Origin: CADEEN01 sp963740395
GTDB taxonomy: Bacteria; Pseudomonadota; Gammaproteobacteria; Burkholderiales; Burkholderiaceae_C
Direction of reading: 5' to 3'
DNA length: 64,000 nucleotides
Assembly: GCA_963740395.1 (NCBI GenBank)
Contig: CAVUEP010000022.1
Coordinates: 1-64,000 of the forward strand
Part shown: in pieces, positions 9,298 to 23,086 of the stretch
How positions within the stretch are numbered: position 1 is the stretch's first letter
Layout: each line of letters begins with the position of its first letter
Program-made: the position numbers and the translations under genes
The notes under the pieces: model-generated
What the model was told of the DNA's origin: nothing
What the model saw: the letters and a program-made list of their open reading frames with translations, nothing else
Databases searched by the model: none

Positions 9298-9735
9298 ATG
9301 GCAACTGCAAAGAAGGCTCCGGCCAAAAAGGCTCCGGCCAAGAAGGCTCCGGCGAAAAAGGCTCCGGCCAAGAAGGCTCCGGCCAAGAAGCCGCCGGTGA
9401 AGAAGGCGGCGGCGAAGAAGGCCCCCGCCAAGAAGGCTCCGGCCAAGAAGGCGGCAGCGAAGAAGGCCAAGGCCCCGGCGAAGAAGCGCACGCCGAACGC
9501 GGCGTTCATGAAGGCCATGACGCCCAGCGACGCGCTGGCCGCGATCATCGGCAAGGGCCCGTACCCCCGCACCGAAGTGACCAAGAAGATCTGGGAGTAC
9601 ATCAAGAAGAACAAGCTGCAGGACGCGGTCAACCGTCGCATGATCAATGCCGACGCGAAGCTGCGCGAGATCTTCAAGAAGACCCAGGCCTCGATGTTCG
9701 AGATGACCAAACTGGTCAACAACCACCTGAAGTGA
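9298..9735 (+). CDS. Lys/Ala-repeat (histone H1-like) protein with C-terminal SWIB domain
   Basis: A 145-aa basic protein starting at ATG 9298, with GGAG at 9285-9288 as ribosome site. Residues 2-65 are repeats of the type KKAPAKKAPA, the composition of eukaryotic linker-histone tails and of bacterial histone H1-like DNA-binding proteins. Residues 70-145 form a SWIB/MDM2 fold: MKAMTPSDALAAIIGKGPYP and ITKK-type helix EVTKKIWEYIKKNKLQD, then ADAKLREIF. In this and related betaproteobacteria such fusions are thought to be nucleoid-associated, but the partner and function are not established. The repeat DNA (9304-9480) is a perfect place for slippage, yet the frame is intact. Followed by a strong terminator. 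Confidence 0.88.
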   Translation: MATAKKAPAKKAPAKKAPAKKAPAKKAPAKKPPVKKAAAKKAPAKKAPAKKAAAKKAKAPAKKRTPNAAFMKAMTPSDALAAIIGKGPYPRTEVTKKIWEYIKKNKLQDAVNRRMINADAKLREIFKKTQASMFEMTKLVNNHLK

Positions 9736-9766
9736 TCCGGCGCTGGGCGGCTTGCCGCCCAGTCGC

Positions 9767-9795
9767 AAAAGCCGGCGCCCTGCGCCGGCTTTTTT
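9767..9795 (+). terminator. Rho-independent terminator after the SWIB gene
   Basis: Arms GCCGGCGC (9771-9778) and GCGCCGGC (9782-9789) close a 3-nt loop; the 3' arm runs into six T and the 5' side is preceded by AAAA, so it can act on both strands. A second short hairpin (9743-9762) precedes it. Confidence 0.88.
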
Positions 9796-9830
9796 CATTT
9801 CAGCGTCGCGGAGCGCGCCGCGCAGCCGCG

Positions 9831-10427
9831 CTAACGGGCGAGTCGGCGCTCGACGAAGTCGAGCCGGTCCTGGCCCCAGAACAGTTCACCGTCGATGACA
9901 TAGCTCGGCGCGCCAAAGACGCCGGCGTCGATCGCCCGCTGCGTGTTCACGTCGAACAGCGCCTGCACGTCCGGCGACTGTGCCGCCTCGAGCCGCTGCG
10001 CCGGCAACTCGCATTCCGCCAGCAGCGCGGCCAGCACCGTGTCGTCGGCGATGTTGCGCTCCTGGGCCCACACCGCGCGCTGCACCGCCGCAGCCATGCA
10101 CATCGCGGCGTCGCTGCCGTCGTGCTCGCTCACGGCGATGATCAGCCGCGCGGCGCCGGCGTCCACCACCGGAAAGTACTTCGGCTTGAGGTTCAGGGGC
10201 ACGTGCAGGAAGTCGGAGAAGCGCTGCAACTCGACCAGGCGGTAGGCCTGCCGCTGCGGGGCGCGCTTGCCCAGCGGCAGTCCACCGGAGATCGGGAACA
10301 CCTTGCCCAGGTCGACCGGCAGGACTTCGACCCGCGCGTCATAGCGGCGCGCGATGTCTTGAAACCGTTGATGGCCGAGGTAGGTCCACGGCGACTGCGG
10401 GGCGAAGAAGTACTGGATGGTGGTCAT
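9831..10427 (-). CDS. DsbA-family 2-hydroxychromene-2-carboxylate isomerase-like protein
   Basis: A 198-aa thioredoxin-fold protein starting at ATG 10427 (MTTIQYFFAPQSPWTYLG). The active-site segment FAPQSPWTYLGH has the Ser-Pro of the HCCA isomerase/kappa-GST group in place of a redox CxxC. The C-terminal GVFGAPSYVIDGELFWGQDRLDFV is the conserved substrate/GSH motif. In naphthalene degraders this family isomerises a ring-cleavage product with glutathione, but many chromosomal members like this stand alone and have no known substrate. An in-frame start 12 codons upstream exists but adds poorly conserved residues. It follows uvrA in the same direction with an 88-nt gap. Confidence 0.82.
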   Translation of the reverse strand: MTTIQYFFAPQSPWTYLGHQRFQDIARRYDARVEVLPVDLGKVFPISGGLPLGKRAPQRQAYRLVELQRFSDFLHVPLNLKPKYFPVVDAGAARLIIAVSEHDGSDAAMCMAAAVQRAVWAQERNIADDTVLAALLAECELPAQRLEAAQSPDVQALFDVNTQRAIDAGVFGAPSYVIDGELFWGQDRLDFVERRLAR

Positions 10428-10515
10428 GGCGCAGGCACCGTGGGAGAGAGGCGAGGCTGGCACAGTAGCCGATTTCGTCGCCGCCTGCTGGCGGCCGGCC
10501 AGCCCGAGCGGCGAC

Positions 10516-13398
<2,883 letters not shown>

Positions 13399-13487
13399 GT
13401 CGATTCACGAGGCGAATCGAGCATTATCGACAGTCCCGCGCGCTGCCGGCAATGAGCAGCTCCGGCGGCCGCCTTAAGACCGGTTCG

Positions 13488-14536
13488 TCAGTTCACCAGC
13501 GCGCCGACGGCCTCCCGCCAGTCGCGCAAGGTATCGGCCGCCACGGGCGCGCGCCAGACTTGGCCGCCGGGCTCGCGCCAGACCACATGATTCGGCTCGA
13601 AAACGAGGCTGCCGCGCGGCTCGCCATCGATCATCAGCACGACCAGCGCGCTGTCGATCTCCTGGGTGGCTGCGGGCCGCCAGGCGCCCTGCGTCGCACG
13701 CGCCAATGCCAGCCACCAATCGCGCTGCGGGGCCCCATGCGCAACCCGTCGCCCCTGCCCGAGCTGCCAGCGTACGCGCGCATCATCGCTGCGCGCGGCG
13801 GCCTCGAGGTCGGTGGTCGGTGCCGCCAACGGCGCGGCCGCGCCAGGCGCCATCGCCCCCCCAGCGCCAAGGCGCTCGACTCGGAGCGGGAACGCGCCGC
13901 TTGCGCCGCATCGGCCATGGACTTGGCGGCAATGTCGCCCTGGGCCGCCCGCTCGCGCGGTGCCTCCCGGCGTGGTGCGGCCACAGTCGCTGGAACCGGT
14001 TCCACCGGTTGCGGCAGCGGCATGGCGGTTGCAGGCGCCGCCTCCATGGGCGCCGCTTGCTTCGACGGCGGTGCCGCCGCGAGAGCGCGCTCTTCCGCTT
14101 TCGCACGCACGGCTGGCGGGCTTGTCGGCAGCCTGGGCGGCGCGGTCTCACGTTGGACCGAAGGCGCTTGCGCAGCCGGCGCAGCCTCGTTTGCCGCAGG
14201 CGCGGCTTGCGGCGCCACGGCAATCGTCTCCGGCCGTAGGCCGGGCGTAGCCTCGGGCGGGCTCCGACCACCCCACATGATGCCGATCAAGGTGGCCATC
14301 GCCACCGTGCCGAAAGCGGCCATCGGCGCCGGTTGCAGCAAGCGATGGAGCGCCGCGCGCAATCGCTCGGGCCAGATCGGCGTGCGCGCAGGAGGCGGAC
14401 CCACGGCGGCCTGCGCCCGTCCGAGAATGGCCGCACTGAGGTCTGCGGGCGGCGCCACGTCGCGATCGGGCGCATGGCTCAGCGCCGCCAGCAGATGAGC
14501 GTCGCGGGCTTCGTCGTTGGCGGGCTCGTGGTTCAC
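13488..14536 (-). CDS. Probable membrane-anchored anti-sigma factor partner of the ECF sigma gene (frameshift in a G run at 13856-13862)
   Basis: The start is a GTG at 14536 overlapping the stop of the sigma gene (GTGA). The N-terminal 65 residues are cytoplasmic, with DLSAAILGRAQAAVG, then one hydrophobic segment MAAFGTVAMATLIGIMWGG near residue 77-95 and a long Pro/Ala-rich periplasmic part. The frame breaks in a run of seven C on the plus strand at 13856-13862; one more base joins it to the last 121 codons, containing VVLMIDGEPRGSLVFEPNHVVW, and gives about 349 aa. No zinc-finger HxxxCxxC motif is visible. The role is inferred from the overlap with the sigma gene and the topology. Confidence 0.6.
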
Positions 14537-15171
14537 GGCTCTTGGCTCTGCGGCAGGTAGGCGCCCATGCAGGTGCGCAGCTTGGACATCGCATAGCGCA
14601 AGCGGCTCTTGGCGGTCTCGAACCCGACTTCGAGCGCCCGCGCCAGGTCCTCGAGCGCCAGGCCATCCTCGTGGTGCAACAGGAAGACACTGCGTTGCGC
14701 GGCGGGCAGGGCATCCAGGCAATCGAGCAGGCGCTGGCCGGCGGCACGCCAGAACGCGCGCTCCTCCGTGGTCGCCGCAGCGACTGAATCCACGGCCGCC
14801 GGCCAGGCCTGCCAGGCCGCCGCGGCAGGGGCCGGCTGCCAGGTTTCGCCCGCATCGTCGCCCGCGTCGAGCGAGACTTCCCGGCCGCTCTTGCGCAGTT
14901 GGTCGATCGCGCGGTGGTGCCCGAGCGTGAACAGCCAGGTGCGAAAGCTGGCACCCTGCGGCGACCAGCGCTCGCGCGCATGGACCACGCGCAGCCAGGT
15001 GTCCTGGAACACCTCGTCGGCCTGCGTGCCGGCCTCGCGCCCGAGCACACGGCGCACAAAGCGGTACAGCGCGGCGTGGTGGCGCGCATACAGGCGCTCG
15101 AACGCTCGCGCGTCGCCCTGCGCGAAGGCGCGCATCAAGGCGTCGTCGTCGGGGGCGCTGTCATCGGTCAT
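14533..15171 (-). CDS. RNA polymerase sigma factor, ECF (sigma-E-like) group
   Basis: A 212-aa sigma-70 family protein from ATG 15171. Region 2 contains FERLYARHHAALYRFVRRV and DEVFQDTWLRVVHA near residues 28-70, with RTWLFTLGHHRAIDQLRK as region 2.4. Region 4 is LDALPAAQRSVFLLHHEDGL with a helix-turn-helix LEDLARALEVGFETAKSRL. A 45-residue Ala-rich linker separates them. Its stop overlaps the start of the presumed anti-sigma gene. Its regulon is unknown; no recognisable ECF promoter was identified upstream of its own gene in the 114-nt divergent gap (15178-15291). Confidence 0.86.
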   Translation of the reverse strand: MTDDSAPDDDALMRAFAQGDARAFERLYARHHAALYRFVRRVLGREAGTQADEVFQDTWLRVVHARERWSPQGASFRTWLFTLGHHRAIDQLRKSGREVSLDAGDDAGETWQPAPAAAAWQAWPAAVDSVAAATTEERAFWRAAGQRLLDCLDALPAAQRSVFLLHHEDGLALEDLARALEVGFETAKSRLRYAMSKLRTCMGAYLPQSQEP

Positions 15172-15291
15172 CGGCAAGGCGGATTGTCGGCGTCAACCCG
15201 GGTTGTACGTGCCGGGGATGCCTTCGGGGTCGCTGGCGGCGCGGCGGCGTGCTCGCTTGCGGCGACACGGGGCCGGGTTCATCATCGCCAA

Positions 15292-15669
15292 ATGACCCGC
15301 CTGAGCGCCGCCATCGCCCTGGCCGCCGCCATGCTGGTGGCCGGCTGCCGGGTCGGCACCTTCTTGTATGTCGGCCCGGGCGACGACGCGCCCAGCGTCA
15401 GCCTGGCGGCGTCGCCGGCGATCGCCTCGCGCGGCGAGACCATCGGCCTGGTGGCCGCGGCCGCCGATGACTACCTTGTCGTCGAAGTCGAGTTCTACCG
15501 CCGCGACTTCGGCGGCAACACGCTGCTCGGACGCGACGCCAGCGCCCCCTACGCCCTGACCACCATGATTCCGGCCGGCGCGAGCGGCGACGTGCGCTAC
15601 TTCGCGCGCGCGATCGACGACGCCAGGCAGACAGGCGACAGCCAGGACGTGGTGGTGACGGTGCGCTGA
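15292..15669 (+). CDS. Small lipoprotein with an Ig-like domain
   Basis: A 125-aa protein from ATG 15292. The signal peptide ends in the lipobox LVAGC at residues 15-19, so the mature protein is probably lipid-anchored. The rest, from PSVSLAASPAIASRGETIGL to DSQDVVVTVR, has the beta-strand spacing of a bacterial Ig-like domain of about 95 residues. Function unknown. The sigma gene is divergent, so the promoter region 15172-15291 may be shared. Its end lies 5 nt from the stop of recQ on the other strand. Confidence 0.65.
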   Translation: MTRLSAAIALAAAMLVAGCRVGTFLYVGPGDDAPSVSLAASPAIASRGETIGLVAAAADDYLVVEVEFYRRDFGGNTLLGRDASAPYALTTMIPAGASGDVRYFARAIDDARQTGDSQDVVVTVR

Positions 15670-15674
15670 AGCGC

Positions 15675-17559
<1,885 letters not shown>

Positions 17560-17606
17560 GGGCTGTGGCCATGGTAAGCCAGGGCCCTGCCAGGCACGGC
17601 CGCGCG

Positions 17607-20600
17607 CTAGGGTGGCGCCAAGGCGTGCTGCGCCGCGCGCCGCGCGGCCGCGAGCAAGCTCGCGATTGACGGCGTTGCGCGTGAGGAAACTGTCCTTGAA
17701 CTCCGCCGGCACATGCTGCTGCGTGACCTCGTGGACCCAGCGCGCGCCGGCAGCGAACAACCCGCCCGCCCGCGTCGTGTCACCGCTGCGCTCGAATGCG
17801 CGCCCCGCTAGCAGCCACAGTTCGCCGCGGTACAACTCGTCCGGATGCGACGTCGCGGCCAGGGCCAGCGCCGCCTCGGCGCTCTCGACCGCGGCCGGTG
17901 CTGTGCCCGCAGCAGCGGACACGGCGCACAGGCGAATCAACGCTGACAGTTGCACGCCACGCAGGTGGTGCGTTTCGGCCCCGGCCAGGACTTGCTCGAC
18001 TGCGGGCAGGGCCGCCTCGCTCGGCAGGCTCAGCGCCTGCTCCAGCGTGATCGCCGCGCGCAATGGCCGGCGGCCTTCGCTGGGCGCCATGGCCACGGCC
18101 GCGGCGAGGGCCTCGCCATGGGGTTGCCCTAGAGCCCGTTTGAGTCGCGCCTGCGCCAGCCAGAAAGCGCTGGCCTGCCACGGCGGCATCTGCTCTGGCA
18201 CGCCGGCCTGTGCCAGCGATTGCCAGGCCCGCGCATGCTGACCGAGCACCACATAGGTATTGGCCATGTGCACATGCATCGCGCCGACCCAGGCGGGGGC
18301 CTGGGCCTGCAGCTCGCGCAGCCCGATCTCGGCCCAGCGCAGCGACTCGGTGTACTGGCACTGGTCGCGCAGACAACGCGACAACATCGACGGAATCACG
18401 CAGGCCGCGCCACGTGCCTCGTCGTGCGCCGCCGCCAGCCGCTCGGCGCGGATCAGCGCTTCGGTCGCCTGCTCCAGGTCGCCGGTATGGTTCAGGCTCA
18501 CGGCCAGGTTGGACAGGATGATCACCGCGTTGGCATGCTCACCATGTTCCAGCGCCAGCGCCAACGCACGCCGGTGCTCGGGCTGGGCATCGAGATAGCG
18601 ATCGGCGTTGTCGAGCACCACGGCCAGGTCGCCATGGAAGGCCAGCCGCTGCGACCCGCTGCCGTGGTTCGTGACCCACGGCGCCGCCAGCTGCAGCACC
18701 TGCACCGCGCGCTCGAAGTCGCCGCGCATGCTCAGTGCGCCGCCCTGGGTCTGCAACAGCTCGCCGCGCAGCCCCTCGTCATCGTCGACCAATTGCAGGG
18801 CTTCGTCCGTGGCAGCGATCACGGCTGCGTAATCGCCACGCGCCGTCAGCACCTCGCTGCGCAGGCGCAGCGCCGCTGCACGCTGGGCCTTCGTCGTCGC
18901 CGCGGCCAGCAGGCGATCCAGCGAGGCGTCATCGAGTTCGGTCCGGTCGGCCATGAAGCGCGCCGCCACGGCATCGCGCAGCGACGAGAACGCCACGTCG
19001 CCCTGGCCGGCGTCGCGCTCGATGCCCGCCGCCTGCTCCAGAAACTGGGCCTGTTCACGCGGGCGCATTGCCAGCCCCGCCGACTCGGCCGCCGCATGGA
19101 GCGCCTGCAGCGCGCGCGTGGGCTGCCCGGCGCTGATCCAGTGGCGCGCGATGCGCGCAGGCTCCCCTGCATGCGCTTCCATGTGCCGCGCCACGCTGGC
19201 ATGGGTATGGCGCGCGATCGGCTCGGGAATCGACGCCAGCGTGGCCTCGAACACCAGGTCATGCGCAAACGCCCCGCCACGCATCACCTGCGCGCCCTGG
19301 AGCTCGCCCCAGGCGTCGGCAAAGGCCAGTGCCCGCATTTCGAGCACCTGCTCGGCCAGCTCGATCGTGAAGTCGATCGACGCGATGGCCGCCACCCGCG
19401 CCAGACTCAACGCCGCCGGCGACAGCTGGCGCAGGCGGCGATCGATCAGCGCGGCAACCGAGCTCGGCCGCGGCAACGGCCCCGCCACTGCGCCCTGCGC
19501 CCACACGCTCTTGAGGGTCTCGAGCGCATACAGGGGGTTGCCGCCGGTGTGACGTGCCAGTTGCGGCGCCAGTCGCGCCGCCTCGAGTTCGGGCATCCCC
19601 AGAGAATCGATCAGGGCCTCGAGCGAACTGCGATCGAGCGGGCCGAGCTTCAGAGTTTCGCCACGACCGGTTTCTTCCAGCGCAGATTGCAGCAGCTCCG
19701 TCGCGTGGTTCGGCTCGGCCGGCCGCTGCGCCAGACCCCATTGCAGCGTGCCGCTGCCGTCGCCCAGCAGCAGCGACTGCAGGGTTTCGAGGCTCGCGAC
19801 ATCGGCGAAATGCAAGTCGTCGAACAACAGCGCGCGCACGCCATTCGACGCCGCGGCCTGCAACAGGGATTCGACTGCCGACTGCAACCACAGGCGCCGG
19901 CCGTCGGGCAGGGTCGCCAGATCCAGCCCGATTTCTGGCAGCAGGCGCGACAACTCGCTGCGCGGCAACGTTTGGACAACGGATTCGCACTGCTTGATCA
20001 ATGCGCGCAGCAGCCGGGCCAGGCTCGCGTAGGGCGTGCTCGCGTCGCCCGGGCGGGCCTGCGCAACGACGCAGCCTTGGTACTGGAGCGCCACCTCATC
20101 GAGCATGCGCGACTTGCCCAGACCTGCCTCGCCGACCAGCACGAAGACCCGTTGCGACTGCCAGACGCGCGCGATCGCGGCCAGCTCCCGATCACGTCCG
20201 ACCAGCCGCGGCGGGCGCAGCAGTGCCGCAGGCGGCTGACGGCGATAGGTCGCGGGCACCTGCGCCCGCGTTTCGCCGGCGTCGCGGATCGTGCGCACCA
20301 GTGCCTCGGTCTCCGACGACGGCAAGGCCGCAAACTCACGCTGCAGCATCTCGCGCAGCCGCTCGTAGGTCGCCAGCGCCTGCGCACTGTCGCCACGCAG
20401 GTAGTGCAGGCGCATCAGCGTGCGGTGGTGCTGTTCGTCGGTGCAGTTGGCCGCGAGCATCTGCTCGGCGCATTGCTGTGCGGCCGCGAGGTCGCCGGCC
20501 GCCTCGGCCTGCGCCAGCCGCTGCGAGATGCGCTCGTGCGCGGCGTCACGCCGGCGCCTGCGCTGTTGCGCGACCCAGTCGGCCAGTTCCTGACTTTCCG

Positions 20601-20982
20601 AGTAGTCGAAGTCGCCCAGCAGCGCACCGGCGGCGTCCGCTTGGTCCAGATCGGTGCGCACCTGCGCAACGAGGCTCAGCGCCTGATCGCCGGTCAGCAG
20701 TTCGTCGGCGGCCAGGCGCTTGAGCCGCACCAGCTGCTGGCGCAGCGCCTGCCGCGCCTGGACCGCGTCGGAGTCGGGCCACAGCAGGGTGGCCAGGCGC
20801 TGGCGTGAGATGCCTGGTTCGATCGCCACCAACGCCAGCAACGCCGCCGCACGCCGCTCCAGCGGATGCACCTTCGCCGTCGGCGCGATCAGCGCCGGGT
20901 CGCGGCGCAGGCGCAGCGTCCAGCGCCCAGCGCCGGCACCCGGATGCCGGGGCGTTGTCGAGGGCGGAGGGGGTTCGTGCAT
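17607..20982 (-). CDS. Large SARP/AfsR-like regulator: winged helix + BTAD + AAA ATPase + TPR region
   Basis: About 1,124 aa from ATG 20982. An N-terminal winged helix (QRLATLLWPDSDAVQARQAL, near residue 60) precedes a bacterial transcriptional activation domain ending around residue 245 (ALATYERLREMLQREFAALP). The STAND-type ATPase has VGEAGLGKSRML (Walker A) and ALLFDDLHFADV (Walker B). The remainder is helical TPR-like sequence, the usual sensor half. The frame as given runs into recQ; a TAG at 17607-17609 lies one frame away after ...HALAPP. One extra base between 17610 and 17640 explains this and makes the gene 1,125 codons exactly. Start uncertain: an in-frame ATG also lies at 21087, and an inverted repeat abuts ATG 20982. 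Proposed regulator of the two promoters with TCACG repeats at 23035 and 31551. Confidence 0.83.
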
Positions 20983-21045
20983 GGTCCGGTCGGGGCTGGC
21001 CTCGATGCTATCGGGGCGCGCTTCGGCGGCCAATCCGACCGGACC
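20983..21045. promoter_or_regulatory. 11-bp inverted repeat directly upstream of the SARP-like regulator start
   Basis: GGTCCGGTCGG (20983-20993) and CCGACCGGACC (21035-21045) are perfect inverted copies 41 bp apart, the inner one touching the presumed ATG. It could be an operator for autoregulation or a leader hairpin masking the ribosome site. If translation starts at 21087 it would be coding. Confidence 0.4.
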
Positions 21046-21105
21046 CCGGGGTTGCCGACGCGTCATCGTCATCGCCGACGCAGGCATCGCGGCGCCGGCA
21101 TGGGT

Positions 21106-22977
21106 TCAGGGACGCGGTGCGATGAAGATGTCCCATTCGCCATTGCTGTCGCCCGGCACCAGGTTGCTCGCCGCCGAGGTGATGGCGACTGCGCTGCCGT
21201 CGGCACTGATGACGCCCTGCGGGTTGATGCCGTTGGGCTGAGCGCCCGTCGACGTCAGGCTCACCTGACGCGTCTGGTTCGTCTGCCGGTCGCGCACGAA
21301 GATGTTGCTCTGCGACGTAGTCGTGCCGGCGATCAGGTTCGACGCATAGCTCCAGAACGAGACATAGCGGCCGTCGCGGCTGAAGTAGGGCCGCAAGCTG
21401 GTGCCGTCGGCCTGCGTGCCGTCGCTGGCCACGCTGATGCGCTGGATCGACAGGGTCCCGTAGTCATAGACGAACAGGTCGCTGAGCCCGTTGCTGTCGT
21501 TCGGCACGAATCGGGCGCCGTCCCGCGCGCCGAAGGCGATCGCACTGCCGTTGCCGGCCATGGCCGGCCAAAGACCGAACTCCTGGAACAGGCCTTCGAA
21601 GCTGCGGTTGCCCTGCGCACAAAGCGCGGCAGGGTTCGGACAGACCGACAAGGCCCAGCCCGGCATGCCGCCGGCGATCAGCACCGCGTCGCCGCTGTGG
21701 CTGAGCGCCTGGATCACCTGGCCATCGGTGGCCAGACTGGTGCCGATCGTCGAGCTCAGCGCCGAGCCGGCCCACAGGATCTGACCGCTGCCGCGGTTGA
21801 CGAGGAAGACGTCGCTCGAAGCCAACGGGTCACCCGCCCCCAGATTGCTCGCCTGCGTCTGAAAGACGATCCAATTGCCGTCGCCGGAGATGAACGGCGC
21901 CACCTGGTGATCGTTCGGCTCCTCGCCGAGCCGGCCCAGCACCGGGCGCGTGGTCTGCCCGGTCTGGCGGTCGTGCACGAAGACATCGTTGTGCGACGTG
22001 GTCTTGCCGAGCACCAGCGTCGTCGAGCTGCTGAGGAAGACCACGTAGCGGCCGTCGGCCGAGATCGACGGCTGGCCGCTCGGCGAATTGGCCTGGTCGC
22101 CATTGCTGGCCACGCTGACGCGGGTCGTCTGCCCGGTGACCGCGTCGTGCACGAAGATGTCGTCGACGCCATTGGTGTCGCCGAGCACCAGATTGCTCGC
22201 GCTGCTGCGGAAGACCACGTAGCGGCCGTCGGCCGACAGCTGCGGGTCCTGGCTGCGGCCGTTGGCCTGGCTGCCGTCACTGGCGACGCTGACGCGCCGC
22301 AGACCCGTGATCGGGGCGCCCGACGTCACGCTCAGCGTCGCGGCGTTGCTGGTGACGCTGCCGCCGGGGCCGCTGACGACGACGCTGAAGACCGCGCCAT
22401 GGTCCGCCAGGGCCGCGGCGAAGGCGTAGCTGTTCGCCGTGGCGCCGGCGACGTTCGTGCCATCGCGCCGCCACTGGTAGCTGAGCGGCCCGCTGCCGGC
22501 GGCAGTGACGCTCAAGGTGGCGGTCTGCCCTGCCGTCACGATCAGGTCCAGCGGCTGCTGCGAGATCGTCGGCGCTGCCAATGCCGGCGTCACGGTGAGC
22601 CGCGCCTGGGCGCTGTTCACCGAACCCGCCGCGTTCGAGACGACCGCGCGCCACAGCACGCCGTCGTCGGCCATCGTCGTCGCCGCCGTCGTGTGGGTGG
22701 CCGCGTTCGCCCCGGCCGCGTCGGACCAGGTCGTGCCGCCATCGCGGCTGGACTGCCAGGCGTAGCTCAGGGGCGCGGTGCCATCGGCGGCGACCGTGAA
22801 GCTGGCCGTCTGGCCTTCGGTGCGGGCCAGCGACTGCGGTTGCGCCGAGATCGTCGGTGCCACATCCTCGGCGCCACCACAGGCGCCCAGGAGCACAGCT
22901 CCCAGCGTCACCGCGACAGCGCCTACCCACCGAATCCACTGGCGCGCGACCAGCGAAGCCCCTGACGTCGTGTTCAT
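21106..22977 (-). CDS. Exported lipoprotein with two Ig-like domains and a PD40-type beta-propeller
   Basis: A 623-aa protein with a signal peptide ending in the lipobox LLGAC near residue 33. Residues 40-215 hold two Ig-like domains beginning PTISAQPQSLARTEGQTASF and PTISQQPLDLIVTAGQTATL. From about residue 225 to the end there are repeats of the form RVSVASDGSQANG...PQLSADGRYVVFRSSASNLV...NDVFVHDRQTGQTTR, about five copies of roughly 65-75 residues, which resemble TolB/PD40 propeller blades. The likely location is the outer membrane or surface. It lies between the SARP-like regulator and the nine-gene operon and has its own promoter with 11-bp-spaced repeats (23020-23051). No enzyme motif is seen. 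Confidence 0.82.
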   Translation of the reverse strand: MNTTSGASLVARQWIRWVGAVAVTLGAVLLGACGGAEDVAPTISAQPQSLARTEGQTASFTVAADGTAPLSYAWQSSRDGGTTWSDAAGANAATHTTAATTMADDGVLWRAVVSNAAGSVNSAQARLTVTPALAAPTISQQPLDLIVTAGQTATLSVTAAGSGPLSYQWRRDGTNVAGATANSYAFAAALADHGAVFSVVVSGPGGSVTSNAATLSVTSGAPITGLRRVSVASDGSQANGRSQDPQLSADGRYVVFRSSASNLVLGDTNGVDDIFVHDAVTGQTTRVSVASNGDQANSPSGQPSISADGRYVVFLSSSTTLVLGKTTSHNDVFVHDRQTGQTTRPVLGRLGEEPNDHQVAPFISGDGNWIVFQTQASNLGAGDPLASSDVFLVNRGSGQILWAGSALSSTIGTSLATDGQVIQALSHSGDAVLIAGGMPGWALSVCPNPAALCAQGNRSFEGLFQEFGLWPAMAGNGSAIAFGARDGARFVPNDSNGLSDLFVYDYGTLSIQRISVASDGTQADGTSLRPYFSRDGRYVSFWSYASNLIAGTTTSQSNIFVRDRQTNQTRQVSLTSTGAQPNGINPQGVISADGSAVAITSAASNLVPGDSNGEWDIFIAPRP

Positions 22978-23019
22978 GTGATCCCCCCTGCGGTCGAGCG
23001 GTTGATTTGCCCAGCAGAG

Positions 23020-23051
23020 GTTTTATCGATCGGGGCGTGACGCAAGCGTGA
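23020..23051 (-). promoter_or_regulatory. Candidate SARP-type promoter of the Ig/propeller lipoprotein gene
   Basis: On the minus strand two TCACGC units occupy 23051-23046 and 23040-23035, exactly 11 bp apart. Eight bp after the heptamer TCACGCC (23040-23034) comes TAAAAC (23025-23020), a 4/6 match to the -10 consensus. The start codon is at 22977, 43 nt further on. SARP activators are known to bind 11-bp-spaced heptamers with 8 bp between the last repeat and the -10 element. The rest of 22978-23086 shows nothing else. Confidence 0.55.
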
Positions 23052-23086
23052 TCCGGCGGGCGCCTCGCGCGGGACGCCCGAATGCG

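Noticed and set aside
18220..20808. 862-codon open frame on the plus strand antisense to the first SARP-like regulator
   Set aside because: Same composition bias; the opposite strand carries clear Walker and BTAD motifs.
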